NCBI RefSeq assembly: GCF_030272615.1
Contig: NC_081406.1
Coordinates: 230,696,896-230,760,895, forward strand
From: Cryptomeria japonica
Taxonomy: Eukaryota > Streptophyta > Pinopsida > Cupressales > Cupressaceae
Reading direction: 5' to 3'
DNA: 64,000 nucleotides
In this document: piece by piece, positions 21,617 through 33,559 of the stretch
Numbering within the stretch: position 1 is the first letter of the stretch
Layout: the number at the start of each line of letters is the position of its first letter
Translations under genes and position numbers: made by a program
Notes under the pieces: model-generated
Told to the model about the DNA's origin: nothing
Databases searched by the model: none
The model's input: the letters and a program-made list of their open reading frames with translations, nothing else

Positions 21617-24600
21617 TTATATAGCCACAATATTAGTAGGAGTCTCCTGAGACATGTTTTGAATGTAGTCCATCTTATGATACACTAAGGTGTCCAACCG
21701 GGGACCAATTAGGTTATGGAGTTCACCTGTCCACCTGATCATCCTCTCCTTCTCCTTCTCAATATTCCTAATCTGTTCAGTGATATTCAAAATTTGTCCT
21801 TCAATACTTTCGATTAAGTTAGTTCTAGGATCATAAGCCTGAGAAATATGAGCTAATTGTCCTATACAATTATCTATCTGCTTGTCTATCTCGATAGTAA
21901 CATTGGTCAAAATTAGACAAGACTTGTTAATTTTACCGCCTTCCGCTAAGGCCTCATCAATTAGTTTTAACTCCTTATGTAGTTGGGCCTTATTATTACT
22001 AATCATTTGCAAAAATGTTTGAACTTTAGCATTTTTAAATTTCTCCATAGCTTGTCGGGATGATGCCTTTGTCAAAGAATCAAATTGGGTGGATATATGA
22101 TCAATTAAGTTTTGAAGCTTACCAGATGAACTAGTGTTAGCATCAAGTTGCAGTTTTGGTACTACTTGTTCTAAAACTTTAACTGATTTTTCAATGAGTC
22201 TCTTCTCTTCAAATTCTGACTGTGCTAACTCCTGACTGGCTTGTGCTTGGAGAGAAGCAACAACAATCATCCTCTCTATCAGAGACATTTGATTGAAGGG
22301 TTTGTCAAAACTGATGTTGAACAGGGGAAAAATCCCTTGGCTATGGATTTTTGTTGCCTCAATTGCCACAAGGATCGGAGTCTCCATTGCCTTACCCTTT
22401 CCTTTATCTGGTTCTTCAATTTTCTCTACTTCCTTCTTCTCATCTTCAACTAGTTCAAATTTGACTTCTTTAGGTGCCTCCTATGCAACGGTGTCACCAC
22501 TTGGTGCACCATCGTCTGCCTCTACTGATTTATCATTTTCTTTTGTAGGCTCATCTTCGACAGTATCCAAAACTTGTTGCTCCACAACATATTGAGTATC
22601 CTCCTCTTTATTTACATCATTAACCAAATGATTTTCTGACTGAGTGGCTTCATCTTGTGAGATAGTTTCTACAAGCCAATTCTTAATAAGAAAATTCTTC
22701 TAGATTTCACTGGTTTCTCTACTTATTTCTCCAACTCGGCCAACCATTAGACCGTTGACTCTGTTATTTCTCTTGAATTCTTTTGTATTCACTAACATAA
22801 TTGATCTATCAATTTTCTCTATAGTGACACTGGTGCACTGATTAACCAGTTCACTCTCCTTTATTTCTATATCCATTTGGCTAGCAGATTTTCCCCTAGC
22901 ATCAATCAAGCTGTACAAATATTTGGGAAGATACTTTTCTAATTCAATCAATGCTTTACTAAATACATCCATGTACAAAATTATCACTTCCTCAATCTAC
23001 CTTTGATCCTTATCATCCATATTTGCATAATATACAGAGATGTTCGTCAAATTTATATCTTTAATAATTTAATCAATCAACTCTTGAATAGACAAAGGAG
23101 GAACAATATGATACTCTATTTTAGACGTCTTCATATTACCAGATTCTATAGCCTCATTCAAGTCTGATTTTGTCTTCTTTCCTCTCTTGGGCTTGTCTGT
23201 CCATACAAGATCAGATCTTTCCTTCTTCTCCTTTGGCTCTTTCTTCTCACCATCGGATTGGGGTTTTCGGATCACTCTAGCAAATTCTCATTTCTTCGGT
23301 GCCTTGGGAATGTTTGTATCAGATTCAATCTCATATTGCACTGGAGATATTTCTACATATTCTCTTTGAGTTTTTTGCTTCTTCCTCAGAACACTTTTAC
23401 CCTTAGCAAATGCACCAGAGGGTTCAACTTTAGCAGGAGGCGTCTTCACCAGAGCTAGAGAAGGTCCTGTCACCTTCACCTTAACTAGAGCAGGTGCAGT
23501 CTTTTATTTCTTTTCTTTCTCAAATGCATCCCTAGCAACTCTAGCAACTTTGACTTTCTCTCGGTGATGTCCTTATTTGACAAGAATGTCTTCTACTATC
23601 TTTGCAAACTTCCTCTTCCTTTCTGGTTCAGATAACTTGGAGTGCAACTTTCTCCTTGCAGGTTCCAAACCTTTCCTCCTTGGTGTCTGCCAGAGCATTT
23701 AGCAAGTGTTGTGCATAGGCATCCAAGGTAGCTTCATTGACCTCATATCCCATAGGAAATATCCATACCGTCTGGGGTTGAACTGCTTCCATAAGACAAT
23801 CATCTTTGTTCACCATAAAGTAGATTGTCCCCTCATATTTCTTTACAATTTCTTTGGGGATTTTGACTCTATGTTTCATTTGTCCTTAAAAGTTTTAAAG
23901 AAAGCCCACAAAGAAGCATTATGATTATCCTTGTTGCCAAGTCTGTCAAGTCCTTTCTTTATTTGTTAAGCCATCGCTCTGTCAAAATCCCATTGTACTC
24001 TGTCGATTCTGGGGATTTGATTCATGAAATAAAGCGCCAAACAGATAATCAAAGAACCAAACTTAAAGACATTCTTTTTAACCTCTTTAATTTTCTCTAG
24101 ATTTATCAACAACTCCTCCAATAGCACACCGCACAGGTCATAATGACCATGTTCTTTGACCATCCAATAAGCTGCATGAATAACAGTGTCAGATACAGAA
24201 TTCAGTCTGTTAGACTGGTATACCTTGTAGCTGATTACCATTGCAACAAATTTGACATCATCCTATTTTATTATGTTGATCTTCATCGATCGCTAATCAA
24301 ACTCTGCACCAATTAGTTTGATCATGGTAGGGTTTGTGATCTTCCGCAACCCTGGCTTTTCACTAGTGTGGTTCAAATAGGTTACTTCCCTAATCGCGTC
24401 AACACTGATCTTGTATGGTTGGTCAAGCCATATGAATTGAGCATGGATCCTTCTTAACACATACCTTACCCATTCCTTCTCATCGAACAACAAAAAGTTT
24501 ACAAATTGTGTGAAACCCTTTCTTTGTAGCTGCAAATTCCAACATGGGATTGCTGATCTCATCCATGATGTTGTCAGTATGCAAGTCCAAGATGTCCTCA

Positions 24601-24793
24601 GAGCCAGTTCCTTAATTTCACAATGAATGTAAGCTCAAACATCATCAACGTGCAATACACCATGCAGAATGAAAGAAAAATATCCAACCGGGTCATCTTC
24701 CATGGATTTGTAGGGGTGTTTCTTAAATACAAGACATGTCCTGTCCTTAACCTCAACAACGAGTGGAGTAGCAATGAAATATGCAAATGCCAT
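21617..24793 (-). pseudogene. ORF2 of copy 1: ~1,059-codon protein of unknown function
   Basis: The start is the ATG at 24793 (MAFAYFIATPLVVEV), chosen because copy 2 starts MASTSAIEYIENPTVVEV at the same place. Most of the protein is in one frame; two compensating frameshifts lie near 23900 and 23600, with several stops. From the N-terminus: a globular region with RIHAQFIWLDQPYKIS and NRLNSVSDTVIHAAYWMV (copy 2: RVHGEFFWLDAIHKIT and NRLNLVSSLCIKSAYDMV), a Lys/Pro-rich low-complexity middle, and a C-terminal coiled-coil region ending EKEKERMIRWTGELH with GPRLDTL (copy 2: EREKERIINKEKHLR with SPRLHYL). No catalytic motif of a polymerase, integrase or protease is visible. The N-terminal layout resembles plant transposon-associated domains in a general way, but I cannot name a family. 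Confidence 0.75.
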
Positions 24794-25192
24794 TTCAAAT
24801 TCTTAGGAAATCAGACTCAGAAAACGCCCTTCAAAAAATACCTCAACCAACTGACGGATGCCCTAGGTCGCTTGTCGGGTCGCTTTTTCTCACTGATCGC
24901 CTGAAACTTTGATCACCTTGTTCTTCAGCTCGAAAACACTATTCACAAAGTGAAGAATGATTCTTGTATTTTCCCTTTTAACCTTGCAAACCCTAATTTT
25001 ACTTTGAAATAAATGCACCTAAAATACTCAACTGGATGCATTGTTTCACTATCAGATGCCAAAATCAACCATCTAAATTTTGGATATCAACTAAAGCTCA
25101 ATTTCTATCATCTGTAACCCATCGACTACATATCTCATCAAGGGGTACTGCAATATTTGCATTGGTTTGGATCCCCCTTAAGGCCAAAATCC

Positions 25193-26378
25193 CTAGTTAG
25201 CAGATGAAGATTTTGCACCGAATTTAGGTACAAATCCATTATCTGCCTTAGATTCATCTTTCTTTACCCACATCTTCTTATGTTGATCTCTGATCTCATC
25301 TACCTTTGCTTTTCCCTTTTCATCCAATTTGTTCTTGTCAATCGGAGCACTATTTTTGCTTCTACGGAATTTTGCAATATGACCAGTTTTGTTGCATGCT
25401 CGGCAAACAACATTATTCTTCATAGATCTTAAGTTCATCTGATTTTGTCTTGTCCTGCACTATTTTGAAATATGTCCAAATATTTCACAAGCATAGCATC
25501 TTTTATTCTGAAAGTTATTCATTACTGCTCTACACACATTTGACTTGTGTCCAAACTTGTTGCATATGAAACATTGACCGGTAAAGGTAGGAACATTATT
25601 ATTGTTCATCATTCCACTATTCATCCTAATTCTACACTGACTCGCCATATGACCAAACTTGTTGCAAGTAAAACATCTACCATTGGATTTATGAGCATTA
25701 GGTTGTCTTACGAGAGGATTCTTTCTCTTCTTCTGATCAGGTTTTGCATTGCCTTGTCTAGATCTGGAGGATTCACCTTTTTCAAATCCTAGGCCTTGCA
25801 TATCCTTTCCATGTCTCTAACTTTCCAGCATCTCATCAAGCCTTGTTGAACTAACTTTGAATTTGTCTTTGTATTTATTGGCAATAGCAAGTTCATCCCT
25901 CAAGGTAGCAATCTTTCTTTTAATCTCTTGACCATTATTCCTTGATTGTGTAAACTCAAGCTTCAACTGATCATTCTCATAGGTAAGCCTGAAGCATTCA
26001 TCAACTCTTTTCTTCAGTGATTGTGCCAGAGTCTCTTCATTCATCTTTTGGTCCTCAATCTCCTTAGTCAGTCTCATCAAAATAGATTTCATCTCATTCT
26101 TCAAAGAAGCATTCTCTCTCTCAACCTTGTTAACCTCATCAAATTTGTCTTGGTATTCCATGTTCTTCTTTCTCCTTCAACTTGTCCATTAATTCCTTCC
26201 TCTTTTCTCTACAGATACTTGCTTGATCCTTCATCTCACTAATAAATTCATCAGTAGCATTCAGGTTCTTCTTCAAGGTACAAACCTCACTTATAGTTGC
26301 ATCAAGATCCTCAAGTGCCACATTGAGTTGTCTCTGAAAACTGGAATCCATTGAATCAATCTCCCATATCTTTCTCAA
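25193..26378 (-). pseudogene. ORF1 of copy 1: coiled-coil, four-knuckle Gag-like protein
   Basis: Read leftwards from about 26378; the likely true start is the methionine of MDSSFQRQLNVALEDLDA, which aligns with MENLMKQLEGALTDYDA of copy 2. There is a frameshift near 26150. The first ~190 residues are continuous charged coiled coil. Four CCHC zinc knuckles follow: CFTCNKFGHMASQC, CFICNKFGHKSNVC, CYACEIFGHISK-stop-C and CRACNKTGHIAKFR, the last having lost its final Cys. Two in-frame TAG stops sit where Gln codons are likely (one is inside the third knuckle; copy 2 has Q there). The end SSSAN-stop matches SSSSN-stop in copy 2. The knuckles point to RNA binding and packaging as in Gag, but the usual UBN2 capsid domain of Copia is absent. 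Confidence 0.85.
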
Positions 26379-26405
26379 GCGGTTAAGCTTCCTCAGAGGA
26401 ACTAG

Positions 26406-26419
26406 GCTCTAATACCGAT
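26406..26419 (-). promoter_or_regulatory. Primer-binding site of copy 1
   Basis: The minus strand reads ATCGGTATTAGAGCC next to the 5' LTR, a slightly decayed form of TGGTATCAGAGC (initiator tRNA-Met). Confidence 0.85.
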
Positions 26420-27372
26420 TGTTAGAATCAAGGATCACTAAGAGGGGGGATGAATCAATGATCTATCAGAAATCAAATTCTCAAACTTATTCTTTATCCA
26501 TCGGTTAGCAATGCATAACAGAAAAGAACATAAACATGCAACAAAGAATACACAAATCCACAACACCTGAATTTTTACTTGGAAACCCGAAAAGGGAAAA
26601 CCACGGTGGGGTTGGAACCCACAATATTCATATACTATGGCCATGAGTACATAAATATTACATAGATGGGGAATGCACTTGCATCCAGGCTCACTTCTCA
26701 ATTAGAATTGCCCGAAAGGCTACAACCATCAGTGAAGTATCACTAACTTACAATTTGATTAGAATGAGGAAAAACAATTAAATGAACTTCAATTAGAATC
26801 TGACTATGCAAGAATGAGTTCTGGTTAAGCACTGAATCTTTGATTGTCTTTGCTCTGCTGAATACTCTATTTCTGTCTCAGTCAGCTACTAGTTGGTCTG
26901 AAAGCAAAGTGCGCACGTGAAACTGCGCTCAATCACACCAAAACGGATCACCATACCACTAACACACCGAAAAATCAGTCGTCAAATCAATCTTATATAT
27001 CCGGTCTTAACACAAAAGTAATCTCCTTCAAGTCGACTTCAAGAAGTGTAATGTGTAGTTCCAAGTCGACTTCAATCTCAAACAAAACATAGCATCGGAC
27101 AAAAAGATTATAATCACATGTTTCCTAAGGGTCTTCCCAATCACCAAGATCACAAAAACAATCAGTAAAAAACACTGCAATCATCGAAAATCATTCTGGA
27201 TCAAAACATTACTTAAATACCCTATTTTACCGGTTACCTCCATCTTTCGCATAAGATGAATCATGACTGCCGGATTGAATCACCAGGAAGATTTGCCATC
27301 AATGAAAACCTAAACAAATAAGCAACTACCCGAAGTCACCTAAAATCACCTTATGAGTGTCAATTGCCAACA
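26420..27372 (-). repeat. 5' LTR of pol-less element copy 1
   Basis: Begins TGTTAGAATCAAGGATCACT in plus orientation and ends CAATTGCCAACA. By eye about 45 differences in the first 480 aligned bases against the 3' LTR, so the insertion is old. It holds the same ACGTGG-type box at about 26571-26622 (here with T for G). Confidence 0.92.
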
Positions 27373-27577
27373 AGAAAGGGAAGCAATCAAGGTGGATAAA
27401 AATGCAGTAAAAGTGCAAGAAGATAAGGAAAGATTGATTAGAAAATAGGAGAAGTCAAGGAAACAAGAGCAAGCCAAGGTTGATCAAGAAGAAAAGGTAG
27501 TTGAAAAGAAAGCAAAACAAGCAAAGAAAAATAAACATAAGTGTACAATAGAAGATCCTCTACCCCCCAACACCTGA
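27373..27577 (+). pseudogene. Unknown reading frame, 3' part, continued from 20255
   Basis: Starts with the right AGAAA duplication (27373-27377). When the element and one duplication copy are left out, the frame open at 20123-20255 continues in phase through REAIKVDKNAVKVQEDKERL, one TAG, and a K/Q/E-rich tail with KKAKQAKKNKHK to TGA at 27575. So the element landed in an open frame, or one only lightly decayed at the time. Confidence 0.6.
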
Positions 27578-28124
27578 TTCTAATTGATATGATCAATCTC
27601 TTGTCCCTGGCCTTTTTAGTTATCAATAATATGCAAGTTAGGACTACCCCTAGCTGCTCAGACCACTTGCAACTAAATTCATATGTGAACCAGACATTGC
27701 TTGTTTGTATAGCAAATTGCCTACAAGTCCCTCCTAACCAGCAAATTGCTTATACAAGTAGACCAAAGTGTGCTGCCCATGGATATGTGACACCTCCTCC
27801 TTTTAATACTTGTATGGACAATTGATTAAGTTGGTGATTAATTTTGTGTTTTGATCGATGTTGCAACATATTTTGGTCATCTATTGTGCAAAGCACATTA
27901 GATACTTTTGGTTCATATATGTTGATTTTGTGCAATCTATGGATGCAGTTTGAGTGAAGATATAACTCTGAAATGATTAAAAATTGTCATAATATTGTTG
28001 TCATATTTCAAACCTCACACTTGTAACGTTAAATGTTGATTTTGTGCTATCTAATATGATTGTAAAATATCATGATGTTGTTATTATATTTGAAACTTGA
28101 TTCGTCTATGTTTTAGTCATATAT
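27578..28124. other. No gene seen
   Basis: AT-rich, short frames only. The frame at 27541-27825 overlaps the end of the previous feature in another phase and has no recognisable motif. Confidence 0.4.
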
Positions 28125-28376
28125 ATTATTGTCTATGTTTTAATCATATATGTTTTTGTTTTCTCAATTTATTGTCTATGTTTCAATCATATATATTTAT
28201 TGTTTTCTTAGTTTTTTGTCTATGTTTCAATCATATATGTTCATTCTTTTCTCAGTTTGTTGTCTATGTTTCCATCATGTGTGTGTGTGTGTGTTTGTGT
28301 GTTTATTTCAGTCATATATATTTATTGTTTTCTCAATTTATTGTCTATGTTTCATTCATATGTATGTGTGTATACA
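28125..28376 (+). repeat. 44-bp minisatellite with a GT microsatellite
   Basis: The unit begins TTGTCTATGTTTCAATCATA and ends TTTTCTCAATTTA; it recurs about five times from 28130 at 43-45-base spacing. One copy is expanded by a (GT)n run at 28277-28300. The reading frames here are translations of the repeat. Confidence 0.85.
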
Positions 28377-29849
28377 TGTAATGCCTCGATATGAGGCCCA
28401 TAATCTTGAACAATATTTTGCCAGATCAAATATAAATACAAACCCCCAATTTTTTAAAAATTTCTTTTAAGATCAGATGTTAGGAATTTAATCGAAACAA
28501 AGCCTAGATAGAAAACTTCCAATAAACCCCCAAATTTCATAAATCTAAAATTTGAAACCCCAAATATTTCCTTCAACATGAAAAGAAATTTTACATGTAA
28601 GGTGTGGTTCCTACCTCAAAAAAATTGTCTAGAAATCACGCACAGAAGTAGAGGCATAAATCCCCAAGAGGATCCTCGGTTGTCATACCCAAAAAGCCAG
28701 ACAAACCAAATCCAAAAGATTCAATAAATAATTTCAATCCCCTTTCCCCAATTTCTTAACAAAATTCAGAATCTACTCCATTGCATTTCCCCCCAAACAA
28801 ACCAAGAAGATTTCTCATGCACAGAGCTTCCCAAAATTTCTTCACAGGAAGAGCTTGTCTGTCTTTCCCTTCAAAATAAAGTAGAATAAAATAATTTCTC
28901 CCCAAGTAACTCCTAGTACTTGCAAGAGTTTTATTTCTCCATTAATGAGAGATATTAATTACTCATAACTCCCCTCACACAAATCAAACATTAAAATAAT
29001 AAATATTAAAATTATATATATATATTAAAAGATAAAATAGATTATTTAACGGGTGCCAAAAATATATCAAATAATTACTTTTTAAAAGTTAATTTATTTG
29101 AGCACATTAAATACCAAGTTAAATGTTTAATTTAATAAATTTAATTTAATTTTAATCTTGCACAATATGTATTTTATCAATTAAATAATTAATCCGCAAT
29201 ATACAAGTATTATTTGTTTACACAATTAATCTTTTTCGCAAAAGTATTTAATTAACATTAACCAAACTCTAAGATGACATTGTAACTAACATAACATGAA
29301 GACACAAGGGCATAACTGATAAATACAAAACTAACTAAGACTACAAGGATACTTGACAAGAAGGTTATGTCTAGGGTCTGACTGATATCTAGAGTTTCTA
29401 CTTTACCATTGGGTTGGAGAGCACGCTCAAAACTGAAGATTCAGGCTAATTCGATGCTCGATACCTGTAGCTGCATCACCGAAAAAACACACATATATTT
29501 TACCAACATATCTAGGCACACTGGTGGAAGAGAGTCGTGACATTTTGTTTCCCTCCAAAGTGGGTGACACAAGATCATCTCCTCGCACCCCATACAGACT
29601 CGAATCCATACAAGAAAATATACATGAGATATATACATAAATTTGATAAGTCGGTCAAAGGTTAGTACTTAATCATATAATCTAACATCTAAGCATCCAT
29701 AGAGATAAAATGCATAACCAACAACATATCCTAGAATCACAATAAAAGTCATTACATTAGAGAGTATCACCTAGTCACATAAGCTATAGGAGAAGTCAAC
29801 CAAAGTCAAACTAGGTTAAACAGAGTCTGATTGAGGGAGGGGAATTACA
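28377..29849 (-). repeat. Gypsy-type LTR (~1,470 bp), minus orientation
   Basis: Starts TGTAATGCCTCGATATGAGG and ends GGGGAATTACA in plus orientation; TGTAAT/ATTACA forms the inverted termini. A pyrimidine run follows at 29850 (polypurine tract on the minus strand), so this is the 3' LTR of a minus-strand element. The bases just left are ATACA (28372-28376). Confidence 0.7.
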
Positions 29850-29864
29850 TTCTCCCCCCTAGGG
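29850..29864 (-). promoter_or_regulatory. Polypurine tract
   Basis: The minus strand reads CCCTAGGGGGGAGAA immediately before the LTR start TGTAATTCC. Confidence 0.75.
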
Positions 29865-31263
29865 TTCAAATTAATCTTGGAAGTCACAAGTATAAGACAA
29901 GAATAACAAGAACACGTTAGTCATAACACATATTAAATAATTCCAAAACCGTCATTCCACCAATATTCTCACAGAACATAAATTCTCTACTGAAGTCCTT
30001 ATCCAAAAGTAGACATGTCATAATGTAAAACATTAAAACTTACACTTTTCAAGATGAGTACACTTCCTGAACAACTATATGCATCATTAAAATGATAGAC
30101 ATTCACCTAATCCAACATCCTACAATTACACTTCTTCCTACATTAACAGGGCAACATAACATATTCTCCGCTTAAGTTCTCAAGTTTAGATCTAACTAAT
30201 GCATCATTTATCCACTAAGATCCATAATCCATGCGCATTGAATGAAGATAGATTCATGGTGTGATATTCATCTCAATATTAACACCAAAAATACCAATCA
30301 TAAAGCACAACCTAGTTAATCCAATTCATACTTCTTCCTAATATATCTTATGATAAAAAAGGTTACAATGAATTTCATCATAGAGAATGCACTTTTATTT
30401 CCTCAAATTATTATTAATATTATTTGATTACCCAACATGCCTAAATCCAATCTCTGTGGTGTCCTCCCTTAACACACTATAAGAGGTTCAAGCGAACATG
30501 ATAGAAATAACACTTAACACACAACTAGGGCCAGCTAATTCAAACATTAGGAATGACCACCAAAAACAACAAAAAATAAAGTAATCCAAGAAACAAATAT
30601 GTCAAGCTTAACATTAAATAATGAAAAGTGTACCAACAATACCAAAACCATGACAAGTGTCATAAATTAAATGGAAAGAAAAGAGGATTTAGTGGTCATT
30701 CCTTTCATAAGAAATTTCAAAAGAATAATGCTAGCCCCAAAATCACAAAACACAATACATAAGCAAGTCAAAGAAATCATAGTCACAACAAAATCTCAAA
30801 ATGAGGTGACCAATATTAGCCACACTATAGGGAGTAACCGCTTCACAAAACCCATGATCGCATGTCCTGAGTGCATTAGAGAATGTATCATAGACACCTT
30901 AAGCTATTAAGTTAACTACATATCTGCAAATGCTATGCAATCTTTTGAACACAAGAAAGTTCATGTAGTTATCCCTTATAATATGAGTTATTGAGGATTA
31001 AAAACATTATAAAAGAAATCAAAAGCACATGCACTCATATATCAAGAACTAACATCAAGAAGGAAAGAACTAGAGGCAAATACACGTTTTACACAATTAG
31101 GATCTTTAGGAGGAACGGGAAGGAGATACAGAATAGAAAACACCTAAGACTTACAAGGTTTTATACATCAATCCCTAGGATACTCTAGAAGGACAAGCAT
31201 ACAATAGAAAGATCAACAAGACTAAGGGCACAACCTTATCCAGATATCCCAATGTTTGAACAT
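29865..31263 (-). other. Short non-coding interior of an LTR element
   Basis: 1.4 kb between a polypurine tract and a primer site with no recognisable protein on either strand. The frames at 30671-30910 and 30991-31188 lack domain motifs. This fits a non-autonomous (LARD-like) or internally deleted Gypsy element. Confidence 0.5.
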
Positions 31264-31279
31264 GGGCTTTGATACCAAG
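31264..31279 (-). promoter_or_regulatory. Primer-binding site, Gypsy tRNA-Met type
   Basis: The minus strand reads CTTGGTATCAAAGCCC directly after an LTR end ...GGGGCATTACA, a common plant Gypsy arrangement. Confidence 0.75.
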
Positions 31280-33496
31280 TGTAATGCCCCATTATGAGGC
31301 AGAAAGGACTTAAATAGATAAAATAATGGAAAATATGAATAATTTTTTTTCCCTTATCTCTGCGATTTTGTTGCGGTCCTACCCATAGCCGTAGGTAGGC
31401 CCACAACTGTAGGGAACACCTCCCATAGTCATCGGAAGGCCCAGGAATGTGGTCAGCATCTCTCATAGTCGTCAGAGAGCCCACGACTGTGGGGACTCAC
31501 CCACAGTCGTGGGTGAGACCCTCACGACTTCCCTCATTACCTTTGTTGTGTTTGATACTTCGACCAAATTAAAATATATGTGCAATGCGATGTATGTTTG
31601 ATTACTGTTCATTTGACAGTATTTATATTTATTATTTTATTGTGTGTGTGTGTGTATTTCAATGTATCTTTGACTTGCACAAATATATTTGAGTCACTTT
31701 TTAGATTGGGTAGTTAATTTTTGCAATTATATATATATATATATAAATAAATAAAATTGTTCTTATAATTTCTTAAGGACTGGACAATTCTTCATTTAAT
31801 TAGTTGTTAATCAGATTGTGTTAACAAAATTATTAGAGGAAGCCTCATCTTCTTAAATGTTTGAATATTAAAATATTGGTTCATTTATTAATATGGAATT
31901 ATTAGGAATGAAATGTGATCTAATGATTTAAGTTGAGATATTGGGAATTAATGATTTATATGAACCTTTGGTGTCATTTTAAGATTGGGACTCTTATATG
32001 ATTGGCATAAAGACTCTTGTATTTTTATTAACCTTGGATTAATGGAGTAAATGATATTTTGTTGTATTAGTGTTATTGTGGCCATCTTAATTATTCTAAA
32101 TGTATCTTTTATTCTTGGCATGATGAGACCATAATTCTACTGTTGGAACCTACCTGTCCTTGTGGGGTATTCAGATGAGTGGTTCTTTGTTTTGGGTTTC
32201 TGGAGGCTTTGGGAGGGAGTTTATGGTTCTTTATTATATAGCCATGTTTCTCTTTGTTGGGTTTAAGTTCCAGCCCTATATGTTTTTTGGAAGCTAGATG
32301 GTGATTCCTAGCCTACCTTTGATTCTCCCCGTGTGTTATCTTATTCTAGCAAGAGAGTCAAGCCTTTCTATGGTACTTCTATGTTTTACCATCTTGTGAT
32401 TTCTGGTTGATCTTTGGTGTTTCTTGGATTCCTAGGTTCAATCTTGGGGGAGTGGCTTTCATTGGGGGTCGGGAACCAAAGTGGTCGCCAGGATAACTCA
32501 GTTAAAGTTTGTAATCAAGTGAAAACATGACATAATGAATTGGGGTGGGTAGTTAGATCACATTAATAAAGATTAATTTGTGTTGCCTATCTTATGCTTA
32601 GGTGCTTGTTTAGGGCTAAGGTAAGTAGAGAAGGGCCTGGAATGGCTTTCACCAATCTTGTCCTTTTGAAAGGTTGGTGTGGTCTACTAGTGTTTGTATA
32701 GGGGCCGAAGGTTGGGAGAGGTAACTAGGGTAACCCAAGAAGGAGGCTAGGACCTAGTGAAGACCTACTACAGTAACTCATGACAACCTAGTGATGACAC
32801 TCTTCCCCATTGCATACCTAGTGGTTTCTTTTGGTTGTCTCTCTATGATTATTTAGGCCTCTGGAAGTTGGTTGTTGTATTGTGAGTTTCCATGATCTTG
32901 TCTTGTGGTTTTCTTGTGATTGTAGCCTTGTGAGCCTCTTGTGAGTCCTTGTATCATCTTGTTCTTCCTTGTCTCTTGTGTCTAGCTGATACCTCCTAGC
33001 ACGGGGAGTGGACTTGATGGTACCACATGGTTGGGTGGAGTTGTATTCACACCCGTTGGGTTTTGGCTTTCCCTGCATCCTGATCGTGAAGGCTTGTGAG
33101 GAGATTGAAGACCTTCATTGGGTTCAAGATTTTGTACTCACTTCAATATTGTACTCATGGAGATTATATCATTATAGATATCATGTAATGTAAATTATGA
33201 TCATATGTATAATTCCATGGCTATGTATATTGTATCATGATCCATGTATCGGACAATGTTATCTTGTTATAGAAGTTCCATCCATGTTAGTTGTATGGTT
33301 ATGTTATTATGAGTAACATCATTTTGGGGCCTTGAGGACTCTTGTAAGATTATATATGTCCATTTTATCTTTATCTTGTAACAATATGTTATTTCTTCTT
33401 ATGTGTGGTTTAATTTATTTTCAAAAAAGGAAAAGATTCACATTTTCCATTGTTTTATCTATTTAAGTCATCTGGCAATCATAGCGAGGCTTTACA
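31280..33496. mobile_element. Two LTR ends facing each other, rearranged Gypsy LTR material
   Basis: 31280 begins TGTAATGCCCCATTATGAGG as a minus-oriented LTR end. 33496 ends GCGAGGCTTTACA as a plus-oriented end. About 70 bases at the two ends are inverted copies of each other (both include ACTTAAATAGATAAAA and ATGGAAAAT). The ATACA after 33496 (33497-33501) equals the ATACA before 28377, so 28377-33496 could be one composite insertion. 31376-31525 is a short tandem repeat around CCCACGACTGTGGGGA. The middle (32140-33400) is G/T-rich and LTR-like, without a coding frame. Confidence 0.5.
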
Positions 33497-33501
33497 ATAC
33501 A

Positions 33502-33526
33502 TATATATGGACACACACACATACAC

Positions 33527-33559
<33 letters not shown>

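Larger units (their letters stand above)
20256..27372 (-). mobile_element. Complete pol-less LTR retrotransposon, copy 1
   Basis: A 7.1-kb element with two LTRs (953-955 bp, about 90% alike by eye), AGAAA target duplications, a primer site at 26406-26419, a polypurine tract at 21211-21224 and two reading frames on the minus strand. In order of transcription: 5' LTR, primer site, ORF1 (coiled coil and four CCHC knuckles), ORF2 (~1,059 codons, unknown), polypurine tract, 3' LTR. The 5.2-kb interior has no trace of protease, integrase, reverse transcriptase or RNase H. The same gene order and recognisably related proteins occur in copy 2 at 43561-49763. It is non-autonomous and, with its stops, now dead. 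Confidence 0.92.

Noticed and set aside
24623-24904. 93-codon plus-strand frame
   Set aside because: Antisense shadow of the ORF2 start of copy 1, which is supported by alignment with copy 2.
26406-26419. tRNA gene 3' ends (TGGTATCAGAGC-like words at 832, 26406, 44148, 63075)
   Set aside because: They sit next to LTR ends and lack any tRNA cloverleaf upstream; they are primer-binding sites.
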